DNA of 64,000 nucleotides from Asterias amurensis (taxonomy: Eukaryota > Echinodermata > Asteroidea > Forcipulatida > Asteriidae). This document shows, in pieces, positions 63,501-64,000 of the stretch (position 1 is the stretch's first letter; each line of letters starts with the position of its first letter). The notes under the pieces are model-generated. The model did no database searches, had not been told where the DNA came from, and saw only the letters and a program-made list of their open reading frames with translations. Both the position numbers and the translations under genes were made by a program. The stretch covers positions 23,977,332 to 24,041,331 of the forward strand of contig NC_092649.1 of the NCBI RefSeq assembly GCF_032118995.1. Reading direction: 5' to 3'.

Positions 63501-63729
63501 CTTTAAATCTATTCTTTATTTTGCACTTTACAAACGTGTCAACTACTTAACGTAATAGTGAATGGACAATGGGGCGAGTGGAGCCAATGGAGTGAATGTA
63601 GCGCCACCTGTGGTGAGGCAATGTCCCGATCCCGCGAATGCGACTCCCCACTACCGCAGCATGGTGGTGACAACTGCACGGGAGACTACATGGATGTCGC
63701 ATGGTGCAACAATAAAAGAAAGTGCCCAA
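57489..63729 (+). CDS. Properdin-like secreted protein C: N-terminal six-Cys domain plus TSRs (continues past right edge)
   Basis: Exons seen: 57489-57585, 60014-60253, 61760-61930 and 63559-63729, all phase 1. The first in-frame ATG gives an 8-residue lead before a hydrophobic signal core; a second start at 57510 is equally possible. The N-terminal domain has Cys at 39, 52, 72, 73, 89 and 93 with GFCFRHRTPIGKRGKC, AAECCDRGG and GKKCRDAC, then an acidic linker and two TSRs. The last donor (CCCA A/GTAAGG) implies more exons to the right. Same architecture as gene A and properdin. A further open exon at 60375-60585 would end the protein early if used. Confidence 0.85.
58386..58797. mobile_element. 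MITE family M
   Basis: ATAGGTTTTCTCGGTCAAAT at the left and GGCCGAGAAAACCTAT at the right; the inverted repeats extend about 40 bases (inner CAGCAGCCAATTT / AAATTGGCTGCT). Single copy here, in intron 1 of gene C. Confidence 0.8.
59394..59935. mobile_element. Family G element, copy 3, inverted
   Basis: Palindrome at about 59400-59550 and CACGTG at 59855-59860 with CACCAATAGGAGTAG. The NRF-1-like site is not kept; that part is GCGCGTCGCGCGTATCGCG. Confidence 0.8.
60014..60253 (+). CDS. Gene C exon 2: properdin-type N-terminal domain
   Basis: Spacing C-x12-C-x19-CC-x15-C-x3-C. RTPIGKRGKC is shared almost exactly with gene A. The acidic tail AEEDEDSARG precedes donor GTATAG. Confidence 0.88.
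60375..60585 (+). CDS. Possible alternative terminal exon of gene C
   Basis: After GGTGCAG the frame in the right phase is open for 69 codons to TAG: GHLCVLPLVLY, EDCPRCDFF, AQCFTDSSLPAEQCLERG, and so on. Six Cys and a frame open exactly between a phase-matching acceptor and a stop are suggestive, but the pyrimidine tract is weak and there is no donor. It could be an isoform end, a decayed domain or chance. Confidence 0.3.
61208..61576. mobile_element. MITE family B copy
   Basis: TTAAAGGGAAGGTACACGTT to CATGTACCTTCCCTTTAA; central ACTTCTAGCTAGAAGTC palindrome. Confidence 0.86.
61601..61630 (-). ncRNA. Hammerhead-like core, second family
   Basis: On the minus strand CTGAAGA, a stem GGTCCGG...GGATC and GAAAGCT follow in hammerhead order; one base differs from the core CUGAUGA. 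Typical of Penelope-like element ends. Confidence 0.35.
61760..61930 (+). CDS. Gene C exon 3: TSR 1
   Basis: LGEWGEWTPCSVSCGEG, RQRECICMS, KTCCNGQN, LCNTNVLCPG. The first Trp of the ladder is Leu, and eight Cys rather than six are present (extra CIC and CC). Confidence 0.88.
62064..62217. mobile_element. MITE family R copy 2
   Basis: GGCCCTTTTCGAAACCACGG and GGTATCGAAAAGGGCC ends, with an internal tandem of GGCTTTGGATTCGGCTCAGG-like units. Confidence 0.75.
62880..63506. mobile_element. Family J element fused to the right half of a family A MITE
   Basis: Family J (62880-63224) is followed at once by family A from ACATTGTGAGAAACGGCTCC to TGTGTCTTTAA, the same junction as at 29165. It ends 52 bases before a gene C acceptor. 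Confidence 0.72.
63559..63729 (+). CDS. Gene C exon 4: TSR 2
   Basis: NGQWGEWSQWSECSATCGEA, SRSRECDSPLPQHGGDNC, WCNNKRKCP. Full Trp ladder and O-fucose motif CSATCG; PLPQHGGDNC resembles the loop of vertebrate properdin TSRs. Donor GTAAGG. Confidence 0.9.
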
Positions 63730-64000
63730 GTAAGGTGGACCTGACATTTTCTTTGTACAGTTTTTTTTATGTTAAAATACTTATACTGTATATTATTATA
63801 GAAAAAGAGTTCATTTCAGAACATGAAAATGGAGACCAAGGTGACAACGTCATGCACACGTCAGAGTTATACGATGAAAGAAATACAATACTGATGTTAC
63901 GGGTTTTTTTCTGGCAAATTTAAACTTGAAGGCAACCAATTCATTCTGAGATATGGACACACTCATCATATGACACTATTAAGTTTGTGTAAATTGGTCT
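63730..64000. other. Intron of gene C at right edge
   Basis: AT-rich, no further exon before the window ends. Confidence 0.6.

Overview
This window reads as eukaryotic nuclear DNA from a marine deuterostome, most likely an echinoderm and perhaps a sea star. The evidence is short GT-AG exons separated by AT-rich introns, dense TTAA-flanked miniature inverted-repeat elements, LINE and tRNA-SINE remnants, and a clearly metazoan USP19 gene. The phylum call is an inference; no species-diagnostic sequence was seen.

Layout. (1) 1-10.9 kb, + strand: the 3' half of a USP19-type deubiquitinase. Ten exons in unbroken reading phase carry the MYND finger, the second half of the USP catalytic domain with its His box, and a soluble C-terminus; the gene starts left of the window. 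(2) 16.2-20.2 kb, +: a complete three-exon gene for a 327-residue coiled-coil protein I do not recognise. (3) 20-34 kb: mostly gene-free DNA with nested miniature transposons and a 113-bp tandem repeat. (4) 34.0-64 kb: a cluster of three secreted thrombospondin type-1 repeat (TSR) genes. Gene A (34.2-43.5 kb, +) and gene C (57.5 kb to beyond the right edge, +) encode a signal peptide, a six-cysteine N-terminal domain and TSRs, which is the architecture of complement properdin. Gene B (55.4-49.5 kb, -) has a signal peptide, four full TSRs and a short partial TSR, with no N-terminal domain that I can find. Every internal intron in the three genes is phase 1 and each TSR is one exon, so modules can be duplicated or lost without breaking the frame. 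Genes B and C are divergent, about 2 kb apart.

The most notable content is the properdin-like cluster: properdin is the vertebrate stabiliser of the alternative-pathway C3 convertase, and three tandem paralogues with variable domain content suggest a lineage-specific expansion of extracellular recognition or adhesion proteins. Its function here is inferred, not shown.

The rest is a layered transposon landscape. Several TTAA-ended MITE families share an internal core but differ in their terminal repeats; some abut at a shared TTTAAA, are nested in each other, or lie within about 50 bp of splice acceptors. There is also a decayed Crypton-like tyrosine-recombinase fragment, repeats with hammerhead-like cores of the kind found in Penelope-like elements, and a repeat carrying NRF-1, E-box and CCGGAA motifs.
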